NCBI GenBank assembly: GCA_031291715.1
Contig: JARLIN010000431.1
Location: 1 to 37,292 of the forward strand
Source: Rhodopila sp.
GTDB taxonomy: Bacteria; Pseudomonadota; Alphaproteobacteria; Acetobacterales; Acetobacteraceae
Direction: 5' to 3'
Length of the DNA stretch: 37,292 nucleotides
The notes beneath the pieces are model-generated. The model was not told where the DNA came from. It worked only from the letters and a program-made list of their open reading frames with translations, and searched no databases. Shown here one piece after another: positions 8,521 through 17,052 of the stretch; within the stretch, counting starts at the first letter, position 1, and each line of letters begins with the position of its first letter. The position numbers and the translations under genes were made by a program.

Positions 8521-10286
8521 TATGCTTGCACCAGCGGCCGGCCGGCGTTCTTCAGGTACTGGTTCGTGATCCCGTCCGCCGCCAGATAGGCGAGCGCACC
8601 GACCGTGCCCGTCGGATTGTAGCCGGCGTTCTGCGGAAAGGCGGAGGCGCCGAGCACAAAGAGGTTGGGCACATCCCACATCTGCGAGTACCTGTTGATC
8701 GCGCTGGTGCGGGGATTGTCGCCGATGATCGCGCCGCCGGTGTTGTGCGTCGTCTGATAGGGCACGACGTTCCAGCCGGCCTTCTTCGGCGCGGCATTGA
8801 TCTGCTTCGCGCCCATGGCGCGCATGATCGGCACCATCTTCTCGGTGAGATAGGCCGACATTTTGACCTCGTTCTCATGGTAATCGAACGTCATGCGCAA
8901 CAACGGCCGGCCGAGCCGGTCCTTGTAGGTCGGGTCGAGATCCAGATACGCGTCGCGATAGGACATGACGCTGCCCTGGCTGCCGAGACCGGTCGCCCTC
9001 AGGTAATTGTCGACCGTCGCCTTCTTCCACGCGGCGCCCCAGCGCGGCGTGCCGGGCGGCACGGGACGCGCGGTGATCGGACGGGCATTGTACGTGGTGC
9101 AGGCGATGTTGGCGCCGCCGACAAAACCCAGGCCGCTATGATCGAAGACGTCGGCCTGATAATCGTCGCAGGTCATGCCCAGCGCGCCGGCCCCGGCAAA
9201 CGAGTTAAAGAGCTGGTCGTCGAAGAAGCCGGTCACCGAGGAGTTGCACTGATAGGCGTAGTTCTTGCCGATCACCCCTTCCCCGGTGCTGGGATCATAG
9301 GGGCGGCCGATCTTGGAATGCAGCAACAGCCGCACATTCCAGAGCTGCCAGGCGCAAAGCAGCACCATATCCGCCGGCTGCTCCCATTCCTGTCCAAGCG
9401 CATCGACATAGACGACGCCCGTCGCCGTTTTGCCGTCCGGCGAAAGCAGGATGCGCGACACCTCACATTCCGTGCGCGCCTCGAAGCCCGGATGACGCAT
9501 CAGGACCGGCAGGACCGTGGTCTGCGCGCTGGCCTTGGAGTAGTTTGCGCAGGCGAAACGTTCACAGAAGCCGCAATAGGTGCAGGGGCCCATCGTGACG
9601 CCCAAGGGGTTTGTATAGGGCTGCGACATGTTCGCCGAGGGCAACGGAAACGGGTGCATTCCCAGTTCGGTCGCGGCGCGGCTGAAAAGGCTCTGCGCAT
9701 GCGCCATCTTCATCGGCGGCGTCGGGTAGGGCCGCGAGCGCGCCCCCTCGAACGGATTACCGCCGGCCTGGATCTGCCCCTTCAAGTTCCCCGCCTGCCC
9801 CGCGATGCCGCAGAGATACTCAAACTTGTCGTAGTATGGCTCCAGTTCCTCGTAAGTGAGGCCCCAGTCGGCAATAGTCATTCCTTCGGGGATCATGCCC
9901 GCGCCATACCGTTCCGTCAGATGCGAGCGGAGACGGAAATCGCTCGGCATGAAGCGCCAGGTGTGGCCGTTCCAGTGTACGCCCGCGCCGCCGACACCAT
10001 TGCCGGGCAGGAAGCTACCCCAGTTGCGGATCGGCAGCGCCCGCTGGCCCGAATGGTTGCGTGCCGTCACCGTGTCCTGCGACGGCCGCGAAAAGAGTTG
10101 GTTGCGGACGCCGTAGCGCAGCTCGTCCGGTGCGGTGCCAATATTGAAGTCCGTCGAAGTGTCGTGCCAGGGGCCGCGCTCGAGCGCCACCACATCCAGT
10201 CCGGCCTGACAGAGCTCGTGGGCAAGAATCGCGCCGGTCCAGCCCAGGCCGACGATCACCGCATCCTTGCGGGGCAAACGGCGCAT
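8520..10286 (-). CDS. GMC-family FAD-dependent oxidoreductase, large subunit (gluconate 2-dehydrogenase-like)
   Basis: This 588-residue flavoprotein oxidises a sugar, sugar acid or alcohol in the periplasm. The N-terminus has the FAD-binding dinucleotide fold: AVIVGLGWTGAILAHELCQA then LDVVALERG. A Cys-rich stretch, CTYCGFCERFACANYSKAS, is the sort that carries an iron-sulfur cluster in FAD-dependent glucose and fructose dehydrogenases. The GMC C-terminal active-site segments are present: TTHNTGGAIIGDNPRTSAIN and NAGYNPTGTVGALAYLAAD. It has no signal peptide of its own and probably rides out with the Tat-signalled small subunit. The start at 10286 (MRRLPRKDAVIVG) overlaps the preceding stop by one base (TGATG). 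The substrate is inferred from family likeness only. Confidence 0.92.
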   Translation of the reverse strand: MRRLPRKDAVIVGLGWTGAILAHELCQAGLDVVALERGPWHDTSTDFNIGTAPDELRYGVRNQLFSRPSQDTVTARNHSGQRALPIRNWGSFLPGNGVGGAGVHWNGHTWRFMPSDFRLRSHLTERYGAGMIPEGMTIADWGLTYEELEPYYDKFEYLCGIAGQAGNLKGQIQAGGNPFEGARSRPYPTPPMKMAHAQSLFSRAATELGMHPFPLPSANMSQPYTNPLGVTMGPCTYCGFCERFACANYSKASAQTTVLPVLMRHPGFEARTECEVSRILLSPDGKTATGVVYVDALGQEWEQPADMVLLCAWQLWNVRLLLHSKIGRPYDPSTGEGVIGKNYAYQCNSSVTGFFDDQLFNSFAGAGALGMTCDDYQADVFDHSGLGFVGGANIACTTYNARPITARPVPPGTPRWGAAWKKATVDNYLRATGLGSQGSVMSYRDAYLDLDPTYKDRLGRPLLRMTFDYHENEVKMSAYLTEKMVPIMRAMGAKQINAAPKKAGWNVVPYQTTHNTGGAIIGDNPRTSAINRYSQMWDVPNLFVLGASAFPQNAGYNPTGTVGALAYLAADGITNQYLKNAGRPLVQA

Positions 10287-11050
10287 CAGATGCGCCCTCC
10301 CGCGCCGTCGGCCATCGGCGGTCCCCATGCCGGCCGCCCCTTCAGCCCCACCGGAGGCAGTGTGTAGCGCTGGTTCGGATGCGCGATGACGTCGCGATAA
10401 TCGTAGCGGGCACCCGGGAAGCCGATCATCTTCCAGCTCGCCATGCCCTTGTTGCCCCCGTAGATCGGATCGGCGAAGTAGCCTTCCATGACGTTGCCGT
10501 AGATCTGCTCGAACAGAACCTTCCCGCTGAAACCGTCCATCTTTGCCTTACCCTTCTCCAGCTCGGTCAGCAGCCGGTCCTGCTCCTCGCCGCTCAAGTC
10601 CTGAAATTTGCGGTTGTTGAAGGCGTGCGCGACATAGCTGGCCAGGGCGCGCAGCCCGTCGCGATAGATCTGGCGCGGCGTGAGAGGCAGCTGGTATCCC
10701 TGTGTCGGCAGGGGATCCGACGGAAAAGGCCCCTGCATGTACCAGCCGTCGAGCTGGCCGTAGGGGCCGGCCAACTGGCGGTCGATGAAGATGGCGCAGC
10801 CCGCGTCGCGTCCGCCTGGCCCTAGTTCGTCCATAGGAATGATGCGGTCCGCGATGGCTTCGATCATCGCCGCCTCTTCGGCGGTGAGGAACAGCCAAGG
10901 ACCGGGGCTGGCAATACTGTCGGGGGGATAAACCTCACCGGCTTTCCAGGGCATCGCGCCACGGTAGTCGCGGGCCCAGCCAGGCGAGCCCAATGCGATC
11001 AATGCACTTGCCGAGAGCAAGGCACGCCGTCTCGTCATACCACCTCGCAT
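10286..11050 (-). CDS. Gluconate 2-dehydrogenase subunit 3 family protein (Tat-exported gamma subunit)
   Basis: This 254-residue small subunit begins with a twin-arginine signal (MTRRRALLSASALIALGSPG), as expected for the partner that escorts the folded flavoprotein through the Tat system. The body shows the family pattern: LFLTAEEAAMIEAIADRIIP, the acidic turn with Asp and Gly, then IFIDRQLAG and a C-terminal WKMIGFPGARYDYRDVI. The start at 11050 follows GGGAGG with a six-base spacer; a second ATG at 11038 would put the Tat motif nearer the N-terminus. It is the first gene of the three-gene operon. Confidence 0.92.
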   Translation of the reverse strand: MRGGMTRRRALLSASALIALGSPGWARDYRGAMPWKAGEVYPPDSIASPGPWLFLTAEEAAMIEAIADRIIPMDELGPGGRDAGCAIFIDRQLAGPYGQLDGWYMQGPFPSDPLPTQGYQLPLTPRQIYRDGLRALASYVAHAFNNRKFQDLSGEEQDRLLTELEKGKAKMDGFSGKVLFEQIYGNVMEGYFADPIYGGNKGMASWKMIGFPGARYDYRDVIAHPNQRYTLPPVGLKGRPAWGPPMADGAGGRI

Positions 11051-11483
11051 CGAGCACCTCCCATGGAAATTAAATCGTCAAAGACACCACATAGTGTCGT
11101 TACGAATATCATGACATGCGTCCGAATCATATACGCCACCGCAAAAATGTCACCTATGCAAATTTTGCTCGGCAAAGGTGGCTCAAGCCCTCACATCGAA
11201 CCGGATCCGAAAGACAAACGTCACCTCTAATCAATTTTTCGACGCACATTCACCAGCCATAACCCGCCGTTACACGGGATCTCGGCCGATTTGCCGAACG
11301 TCTCTGACCCGGAGGCGAATCGGAACCGCAAGCGCGTTCGTGTGACAAATTCAACGTTCTGGTCACCCATTTGGTTATTAATTACTATCAGAACAACATT
11401 GCACGCCGATTGACGGACGAGTGCGATCCATGGTTCGGAATGAATATTCCGCAGCCGAGAACGGCGCCGAATTTCAAAGGAAA
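11051..11483. promoter_or_regulatory. AT-richer divergent intergenic region
   Basis: This 430-bp stretch separates the minus-strand dehydrogenase operon from the plus-strand SMP-30 remnant and is visibly richer in A and T than its surroundings, so it probably holds the operon promoter. Short symmetric sites are present: GCAAATTTTGC (11158-11168) and ACACCACATAGTGT (about 11084-11097). I cannot assign -35/-10 boxes with confidence, and no convincing gene is seen. Confidence 0.45.
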
Positions 11484-11971
11484 ATGCCTATGATTGCCAG
11501 ACGAAAGCTCTTTGGCGGCGCCCTGTTCGGCACCATGGCCGCCGTCTCCGGCGTGAGGCCATACGAGGCCCGCGCGACGGAAGACGGTGGCATCCAGCCA
11601 AGCATGAACTTCTATCCCGCGCCGCGAACAATCATGGGGGTGTCTATACAGAGATGCCAGAGAAATTCCGCCGGAAGGGCGTGATTACCGAGTGGTCCGC
11701 GACCAACCGTGGCGGCCCCGCCGATAGCTTCCTCGAAGGCATCACGCTTGATCTGCACGGCAATATGTACGTCGTCGACGTCCCGTTTGGCCGGCTGTTC
11801 AAGATCTCACCGTCGAAGGAGTGAACGCAGCTCGCGGAATGGGACGGCGAGCCGAATGGCATGGCGCTGCATCCGAATGGCAAGTTCTACATCGCTGACT
11901 ACAGGAAGGGGTTACTCACCTTCGATCCCGCGACAGGAAAAAGCCATCCCGAAACCGCTGTCATTGATTGA
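11484..11971 (+). pseudogene. SMP-30/gluconolactonase/LRE family protein, decayed
   Basis: A Tat-type signal (MPMIARRKLFGGALFGTMAA) opens the frame, which breaks near 11640. Restoring one G in the run after ATCATG would join it to the downstream frame that reads TEMPEKFRRKGVITEWS, then DSFLEGITLDLHGNMYVVD and VPFGRLFKISPSKE. A TGA at about 11822-11824 interrupts the next conserved segment where relatives have Trp; reading resumes as TQLAEWDGEPNGMALHPNGK and ends after FDPATGKSHPETAVID at 11971. Only about half of the normal beta-propeller (about 300 residues) remains. Functional relatives hydrolyse sugar lactones, which would suit the neighbouring gluconate-dehydrogenase-like operon. The damage is one frameshift, one nonsense codon and a 3' truncation. 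Confidence 0.8.
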
Positions 11972-12072
11972 CGCCTCAACGCCAGTATTCGATGCTGACC
12001 CCGCGGCCCGGTTACGCCGCCAAGACCAGCCCCGCGCCGTCAGAGCGCGGGCGACACAAACAGGGAGGAGTC

Positions 12073-13371
12073 ATGGGCTCCATCGAACCGATCGAGACCG
12101 CGAGCGTCGATGAGCTGCGCGCGTTGCAACTCGCCCGGATGCGGGACGTGGTCCGCCGCGCCTACGATCAGGTCCCGCACTACAGGAAACGCTTCGACGC
12201 GGCCGGCGTGCATCCGGACGACCTTCTCCGCCTAGAGGACATCGTCAAATTCCCGCTCACCGCCAAGGATGATCTGCGGCAGAACTATCCGTTCGGCATG
12301 TTCGCCGTCCCGATGGAGCAGATCGTCCGCATCCACGCCTCCAGCGGGACCACCGGCAAGCCGACCGTCGTCGGTTACACGAAAAACGATATCGAAACCT
12401 GGTCGAGGCTGATGGCCCGCTCGATCCGCGCCGCGGGCGGCCGCGCCTCCGACAAGATCCATGTCGCCTATGGCTACGGTCTGTTCACAGGCGGACTCGG
12501 CGCCCATTACGGCGGCGAGTACCTCGGCGCGGCCGTCATTCCGGTCAGCGGCGGCTTCACCGAACGGCAAGTACAGATCATCAACGACTTCCGGCCCGAC
12601 ATCATCATGGTCACGCCCTCCTACATGCTGGCCATCGCCGATGAGTTCGAACGGCAGGGCCTCGATGCCAGCAAGTGTAGCCTGCGCCTCGGCATCTTCG
12701 GCGCCGAACCCTGGGGCGAAGGCATGCGGGCCGAACTCGAACAGCGCCTGGGGCTGGAGGCGCTCGACGTCTATGGCCTGTCCGAGGTCATGGGTCCCGG
12801 CATCGCGCAGGAATGCGCCGATTCGAAGGACGCCCTGACGATCTGGGAGGACCATTTCTTCCCCGAGATCATCGACCCGGCCACCGGTCACCCCGTCGCC
12901 GATGGGGAACCCGGAGAGTTGGTGATCACCACGCTGACCAAGGAGGGCATGCCGGTCATCCGCTACCGCACCCGCGACCTGACGCGCCTGCTTCCGCCGG
13001 CGACCCGCGCCATGCGGCGGATTGACCGTATTCGCGGACGCAGCGACGACATGCTGATCATCCGCGGCGTGAATGTCTTTCCCTCAAATATCGAGGCGGT
13101 ATTGGCGAAGGAAGAAAGACTGGCGCCGCATTACCTGCTGGAACTGCGCCGGCCTGGAAGCCTGGACGAACTCGACGTCGTCGTGGAGACCCGTGCGGCG
13201 CTGGGCGGCAAACTGAGCGGCGCTGAACTCGCCGAACTGGAACAGCGGGCCGAACATCTGATCAAAGTATTCGTCGGTATTACAACCAAGGTGCGCGTGG
13301 TCGAGCCGGGGACGCTCGAACGCTCGCAGGGCAAGGCGAAGCGCGTCCTCGACCTCCGGCCCAAGGACTGA
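12073..13371 (+). CDS. Phenylacetate-CoA ligase family protein (PaaK-like)
   Basis: This 432-residue adenylate-forming enzyme activates an aryl-acetic acid, or a similar acid, to its CoA thioester with ATP. The P-loop is HASSGTTGKPTVVGYT (residues 88-103). Further PaaK features are VYGLSEVMGPGIAQECADS, FFPEIIDPATG, GMPVIRYRTRDLTRLL, IDRIRGRSDDMLIIRGVNVF and the C-terminal LERSQGKAKRV. Length agrees with PaaK (about 430-440). The ATG at 12073 follows GGGAGGAG at 12063-12070; an in-frame extension to 11968 runs into the SMP-30 remnant and is not supported. The next gene, a DpgC-like dioxygenase, starts five bases after the stop, so the ligase probably makes its substrate. Whether the acid is phenylacetate or a hydroxylated form cannot be told. 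Confidence 0.93.
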   Translation: MGSIEPIETASVDELRALQLARMRDVVRRAYDQVPHYRKRFDAAGVHPDDLLRLEDIVKFPLTAKDDLRQNYPFGMFAVPMEQIVRIHASSGTTGKPTVVGYTKNDIETWSRLMARSIRAAGGRASDKIHVAYGYGLFTGGLGAHYGGEYLGAAVIPVSGGFTERQVQIINDFRPDIIMVTPSYMLAIADEFERQGLDASKCSLRLGIFGAEPWGEGMRAELEQRLGLEALDVYGLSEVMGPGIAQECADSKDALTIWEDHFFPEIIDPATGHPVADGEPGELVITTLTKEGMPVIRYRTRDLTRLLPPATRAMRRIDRIRGRSDDMLIIRGVNVFPSNIEAVLAKEERLAPHYLLELRRPGSLDELDVVVETRAALGGKLSGAELAELEQRAEHLIKVFVGITTKVRVVEPGTLERSQGKAKRVLDLRPKD

Positions 13372-13376
13372 CGCAC

Positions 13377-14567
13377 ATGGACCCGACATTCGACAACCGC
13401 TCGGCGCGCGAACACTTCCTGCGTGAGCACGTGGAAGCGGTCTATGCCCGGCTCACCAATGACTTCACCCGCTTCGTGCGCGTCGAGGACCTAGTGCATC
13501 ATGCCGCCGAGGCCTATCCGGGGCTGGTGCCAACCCGCGCACAGCTCGCCGAGGAGGCCAGGCGGAAGCTGAAGGAAAAGAAAGGCCTGGAAATCGACCA
13601 GGGAATTCTGGTCGCTCACATCCTGGGGCACCCGCGCTGCGGCACGCATCTCTGCCACGCCATGCTGCTGCCCCGGCCCGAAACGGCGGCCGCACTCGCC
13701 ACCCTCGACGCCCAAGGCTACGTCGATCTCGGCCCCGTGCGTGTGGAGCGCCATGACCGCGCGGCGCACCTGCTGAGCACCAATCCGCGCTATCTGAACG
13801 CCGAGGGCCAGGAGACCATCACGGCGATGGAAATCGGCGTCGATGTGGCGACGCTGGACCCCGGCACGGATATCGCGGTGCTGCGCGGGCAACCCGTCGA
13901 ACATGCCAAGCACGCCGGCCGACGCATCTTCGGCAGCGGCATCAACCTGACGCATCTTTATCACGGCACTATCCCGTTCCTCTGGTACCTCCAACGCGAA
14001 CTGGGCTTCGTGCACAAATACCTGCGCGGCGTCGCCACGCCCGAGATAGTGCCGGACGACGTCAACGGCGCCGGCATCGAAAAGCCGTGGATCGCGGCGG
14101 TCGAGGGGTGGGCCATCGGCGGCCACTGCCAGATCCTGCTGACGACGGACTACGTCCTGGCCGCCGACGATGCGTTCATGACGCTGCCCGCGCGCAAGGA
14201 GGGCATCATCCCCGGCGCCGCCAATCTGCGCCTGCACCGCTTCACCGGCGACCGGCTGGCAAGGCAGCTGATCCAGGCTGAACGGAGGCTGCAATGCGAC
14301 AGCCCGGAAGGCCGGCTGATCTGCGACGAGATCGTCCCGGCCGCGGACATGGACTCCGCGATCGACCGTACCGTGTCGATGCTGACCAGCGCCGGCGCGG
14401 TCGGCGCGATCGGCAACCGCCGCGCCTTCCGGGTCGCCGTGGAGCCGCTGGACCTGTTCCGCCGCTACTGCGCCGTCTATGCGCGGGAGCAGGCCGCGTG
14501 CCATTTCAGTCCGGCACTGATCCGGAATCTTGAGCAGAACTGGGGGGCTGGAAGCAGGGCGAAGTAA
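13377..14567 (+). CDS. DpgC-like (aryl)acetyl-CoA dioxygenase, crotonase superfamily
   Basis: This 396-residue protein has the two-part build of DpgC, the cofactor- and metal-independent 3,5-dihydroxyphenylacetyl-CoA 1,2-dioxygenase of vancomycin-type pathways: a helical N-terminal region (1-80) and a crotonase core. Recognisable segments are HPRCGTHLCHAMLLPRPE (85-102), DLGPVRVERHDRAAHLLSTN (117-136), RRIFGSGINLTHLYHGTIP (182-200) and the crotonase oxyanion region AVEGWAIGGHCQILLTTDYV (241-260). It would convert an arylacetyl-CoA to the corresponding aryl-glyoxylate using O2, releasing CoA (family inference). No DpgA, B or D homologue is nearby, so a catabolic role is more likely than antibiotic synthesis. 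It is coupled to the upstream ligase by a five-base gap. Confidence 0.87.
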   Translation: MDPTFDNRSAREHFLREHVEAVYARLTNDFTRFVRVEDLVHHAAEAYPGLVPTRAQLAEEARRKLKEKKGLEIDQGILVAHILGHPRCGTHLCHAMLLPRPETAAALATLDAQGYVDLGPVRVERHDRAAHLLSTNPRYLNAEGQETITAMEIGVDVATLDPGTDIAVLRGQPVEHAKHAGRRIFGSGINLTHLYHGTIPFLWYLQRELGFVHKYLRGVATPEIVPDDVNGAGIEKPWIAAVEGWAIGGHCQILLTTDYVLAADDAFMTLPARKEGIIPGAANLRLHRFTGDRLARQLIQAERRLQCDSPEGRLICDEIVPAADMDSAIDRTVSMLTSAGAVGAIGNRRAFRVAVEPLDLFRRYCAVYAREQAACHFSPALIRNLEQNWGAGSRAK

Positions 14568-14571
14568 TATT

Positions 14572-14612
14572 GGGCCATGACGAATTTGCAACGCCTGTGG
14601 GTTAATCTCTCC
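14572..14612 (+). repeat. Partial copy of the 7.1-kb REP-like sequence
   Basis: GGGCCATGACGAA followed by GTGGGTTAATCTCT resembles 7109-7140. It lies between the convergent dioxygenase and OPT genes. A self-complementary GCCGGCCGGC lies further on, near 14629, and may help terminate transcription. Confidence 0.5.
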
Positions 14613-14656
14613 GCCGACTGACATAAGCCGGCCGGCAAGCCAACGGTCCCGCCCCC

Positions 14657-16270
14657 TTACCGCCGCCGCCAGAGATTGGTGCCGGCCGAACTGAAGAACG
14701 AGAACAGCGCGTCCCCTGCGATCACACCGCCGGCGAACACTTCCATCACCGTGCGGCCGTCAGCCCCGCGAGCAGAAAGCCAGAGCTGGCGGCAGACGAT
14801 GCCGACGAGCACCGCCCAGCCGGCCAGCGGGGCCGCGATCAGCAGCCCGGTGGCGAACAGCACGCCAAGCTGGCGCCGCTGGCCGCCAAGCAGTTGCAGC
14901 AGCGCCCCCGGAATAGCCCAGAGCAGCATCGACATCGCCGCCGGGCCGGTTATGCCGGCCTTGATGGTGGCGGCGTAAACGCGATCGACCGGCGGAATCA
15001 GGTTCTGCGCGAAATAGCCCTGCCAGCTCAGGCCGACGACCACGATCGCCACCAGGAAGGCGGCCATCGCGGCATAGAGCTGCTGGCGGCGGCCATCCGC
15101 CTCGAACGCGGCACCATGACCGGCGCGCAGCATGAAGCCGGCCTTCAGGTCGTAGCCCATATCCGCGAAAGCCGGGCCCGTGGCGGCGGAAAATCCGACC
15201 AGCAGGGCCAGGGCGGGGACCGGAAAGCCGATCAGCACGCCGATCAGCAGCGTGATCAGGGCGATCGCGAAGGCCGGGAACCATCCGGAATGCATCGCCG
15301 CCAGCCCGACCAGCAATTCATGCACGAAGGCGGCGAACGCGGCGTAGAGCACGAAGGCGATCAACATGCCGATCGAAAGGTCGCTCATGAGCCCGCCGGC
15401 CAGCGCGATGCCGATCGCGATGCATAGATAGCCGGCGAAGCCGAAACCGAGCGTGCGGCCAACGCTGCGTGTGCCTACCCCGCTCGCATCGGCCTCGGCT
15501 TGGGTGTCGCGCCGGCAGATCACCACGCCCACCTGCAGCAGCGCCATCACCCCGGCACCGATCATGAAGCCATGCGGCACCAGGGCGGCGTTCAGATCAC
15601 CGCCCGGGAAGATGGATTGGAACGCCGGGCCGGAAAACAGGATCTTGGAATAGCCGCGCAGCAGCAAACCCACGCCGAACATCGCCAGCGCCCAGACATT
15701 GCCGATGAACGCAATGCCGAATGCCGACATCGGGATTCCGAACCACGAGCCGACAGCGCCCACACAGACCCCCACCCCAAGTATTGCCGCCTTGCGGCCG
15801 CCTTCGTCGCCGGCGCGGATCGCTTCCGCCGCCGCCACGCCGGGTGGCCAGGCGCCTTCGGCGGGGAACACCTTGCTGTCGAACATGCGATACAGCAGGA
15901 ACGCGTCCAGCAGCATCGCGCAGGCCACGCCCGCGAACATCGGCAGGATCAGATCGGCACGGCCCAGCACGAACGGAATGCCGATCGGCAGCAGCAGGCT
16001 GTTCGCCGCGCCAAAGGTCGCGGCCGAGATCGCGCTTTGCGCCAGATTCTGCACATGCACGGATCGGTAACGACGGAACAGGCTCAGCGGGATGCGCGCC
16101 AACCCGATCGCCGCGAGCGCGCCGACCAGGGCGGTGTTGGGCGTCACGCCCAGCGTGGTCAGCAATTGCAAGCCGATGATCGCCCCGAACACCGACAAGA
16201 TCAGTACCAGGATCAGCGTCGCCGGCTCGAACAGGCGCGGGTGCACCTCAATGTCCGGAATCTGGTTCAT
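14657..16270 (-). CDS. OPT/YSL family transporter
   Basis: This 537-residue, strongly hydrophobic inner-membrane protein has roughly 14-16 predicted membrane segments. It begins MNQIPDIEVHPRLFEPATLI and contains PVPALALLVGFSAATGPAFA and the conserved DMGYDLKAGFMLRAGH segment, typical of the bacterial OPT/YSL branch. OPT carriers take up oligopeptides, modified amino acids or metal chelates with protons. The ATG at 16270 overlaps the aroM stop by four bases (ATGA), giving a coupled aroM-transporter operon. In context the cargo is probably the substrate of the DUF917 and hydantoinase-type enzymes encoded divergently at 18.1-20.7 kb, but the sequence does not identify it. Confidence 0.87.
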   Translation of the reverse strand: MNQIPDIEVHPRLFEPATLILVLILSVFGAIIGLQLLTTLGVTPNTALVGALAAIGLARIPLSLFRRYRSVHVQNLAQSAISAATFGAANSLLLPIGIPFVLGRADLILPMFAGVACAMLLDAFLLYRMFDSKVFPAEGAWPPGVAAAEAIRAGDEGGRKAAILGVGVCVGAVGSWFGIPMSAFGIAFIGNVWALAMFGVGLLLRGYSKILFSGPAFQSIFPGGDLNAALVPHGFMIGAGVMALLQVGVVICRRDTQAEADASGVGTRSVGRTLGFGFAGYLCIAIGIALAGGLMSDLSIGMLIAFVLYAAFAAFVHELLVGLAAMHSGWFPAFAIALITLLIGVLIGFPVPALALLVGFSAATGPAFADMGYDLKAGFMLRAGHGAAFEADGRRQQLYAAMAAFLVAIVVVGLSWQGYFAQNLIPPVDRVYAATIKAGITGPAAMSMLLWAIPGALLQLLGGQRRQLGVLFATGLLIAAPLAGWAVLVGIVCRQLWLSARGADGRTVMEVFAGGVIAGDALFSFFSSAGTNLWRRR

Positions 16271-16932
16271 GACAGCACCAGATCGATCGCGTGCGCCACC
16301 AGCCGGCGCGACACCAGCACCGGCCGTCCGGAAGCCTGCTTCACCACCTGCCGCATCGCCTCGGAGTAGCCGATGCAGTGCATCACGATGATGTCGGTGT
16401 CCGCGAGGGAGGCAGCGGCTTCGCGCAAGGCAGCCTCGTTACCCGCCAGATACGGCGAGGCACTGGCGGCCTTCGTCTCGACACCGGGAATGCCGTGGAA
16501 CTCCTCGATCTGCACCGCATTCGGCAGCAGGATGCCGATCCGTTGGGCGCCGTAGGCCAGGCCTTGCACGAAATGATCGACCGTGTGCTGCGGCTCGATG
16601 AACGGTGTGCGCAGAGTGAAGCGGGAGAACTCGCCGGTGCACAGCAGCACCAGCAGGTCGAAGCCGCCTTCGTCCAATTCCGCCAGGATCTCGTGCAGCC
16701 GGCGGTCGATCGCCGGCTTGCCCAGCAGCACCTCGCGCCCGTCGCGCAGGCGGGAGACCAGGCGCTCCTCGCCCGGACGTGGGGCCAGCGCGGCGATGGC
16801 GGCGTCGTCCAGCCCGTCCAGCGCACCGCGCTCGGTGACTTCGAACCGCACGCGGGTTTCCGCCAGGATATCCGGCATCACGTCGCTGCGCGGCGATTGG
16901 CCGATGGTGACGAAAGCAACGCGCGGCAGCAT
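16267..16932 (-). CDS. AroM family protein
   Basis: This 221-residue soluble protein belongs to the AroM family, related in fold to Asp/Glu/hydantoin racemases. It begins MLPRVAFVTIGQSPRSDVMP (the TIG..P..DV.P signature), then has FDLLVLLCTGEFSRFTLRTP and a C-terminal IIVMHCIGYSEAMRQVV with the Cys that racemase-like members often place near this point. The biochemical role of AroM is unknown even in E. coli. A GGAG lies about eight bases before the ATG at 16932. It is first in the aroM-OPT operon, and a perfect 8-4-8 palindrome lies 57 bp upstream of its start. It is a paralogue of the AroM half of the neighbouring fusion. Confidence 0.9.
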   Translation of the reverse strand: MLPRVAFVTIGQSPRSDVMPDILAETRVRFEVTERGALDGLDDAAIAALAPRPGEERLVSRLRDGREVLLGKPAIDRRLHEILAELDEGGFDLLVLLCTGEFSRFTLRTPFIEPQHTVDHFVQGLAYGAQRIGILLPNAVQIEEFHGIPGVETKAASASPYLAGNEAALREAAASLADTDIIVMHCIGYSEAMRQVVKQASGRPVLVSRRLVAHAIDLVLS

Positions 16933-16983
16933 GGCTGGCTCCGATTTGGCGATGACGGTCCTACGATATGCTGCCTATCCGGC

Positions 16984-17009
16984 GGGCAACATACGTGCCG
17001 CCACGTATG
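16984..17009 (-). promoter_or_regulatory. LuxR-box-like palindrome next to a candidate -35 of the aroM-OPT operon
   Basis: CATACGTG-CCGC-CACGTATG (16990-17009) is a perfect 20-bp inverted repeat, the length and symmetry of a LuxR-family dimer site. On the minus strand it is directly followed by TTGCCC (16984-16989), a fair -35, with a weaker TATCGT at 16963-16968 (15-bp spacing). The layout fits an activator bound just upstream of -35. The adjacent AroM-LuxR protein is the obvious candidate (inference). Confidence 0.6.
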
Positions 17010-17052
17010 CCGACTGAACTGTCGGCGGGAAATTGCCGTGAAACGCGGCAGA

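Noticed and set aside
8367-10367. Long plus-strand open frame of 666 codons opposite the flavoprotein gene
   Set aside because: It is antisense to a gene with clear FAD, Cys-cluster and GMC motifs. Its translation is rich in Arg and His without motifs, as expected from the opposite strand of GC-rich DNA.
7258-11050. Naming the dehydrogenase operon as a specific sugar or sorbitol dehydrogenase
   Set aside because: The three-subunit family acts on many substrates, and nothing in the sequence settles which one.
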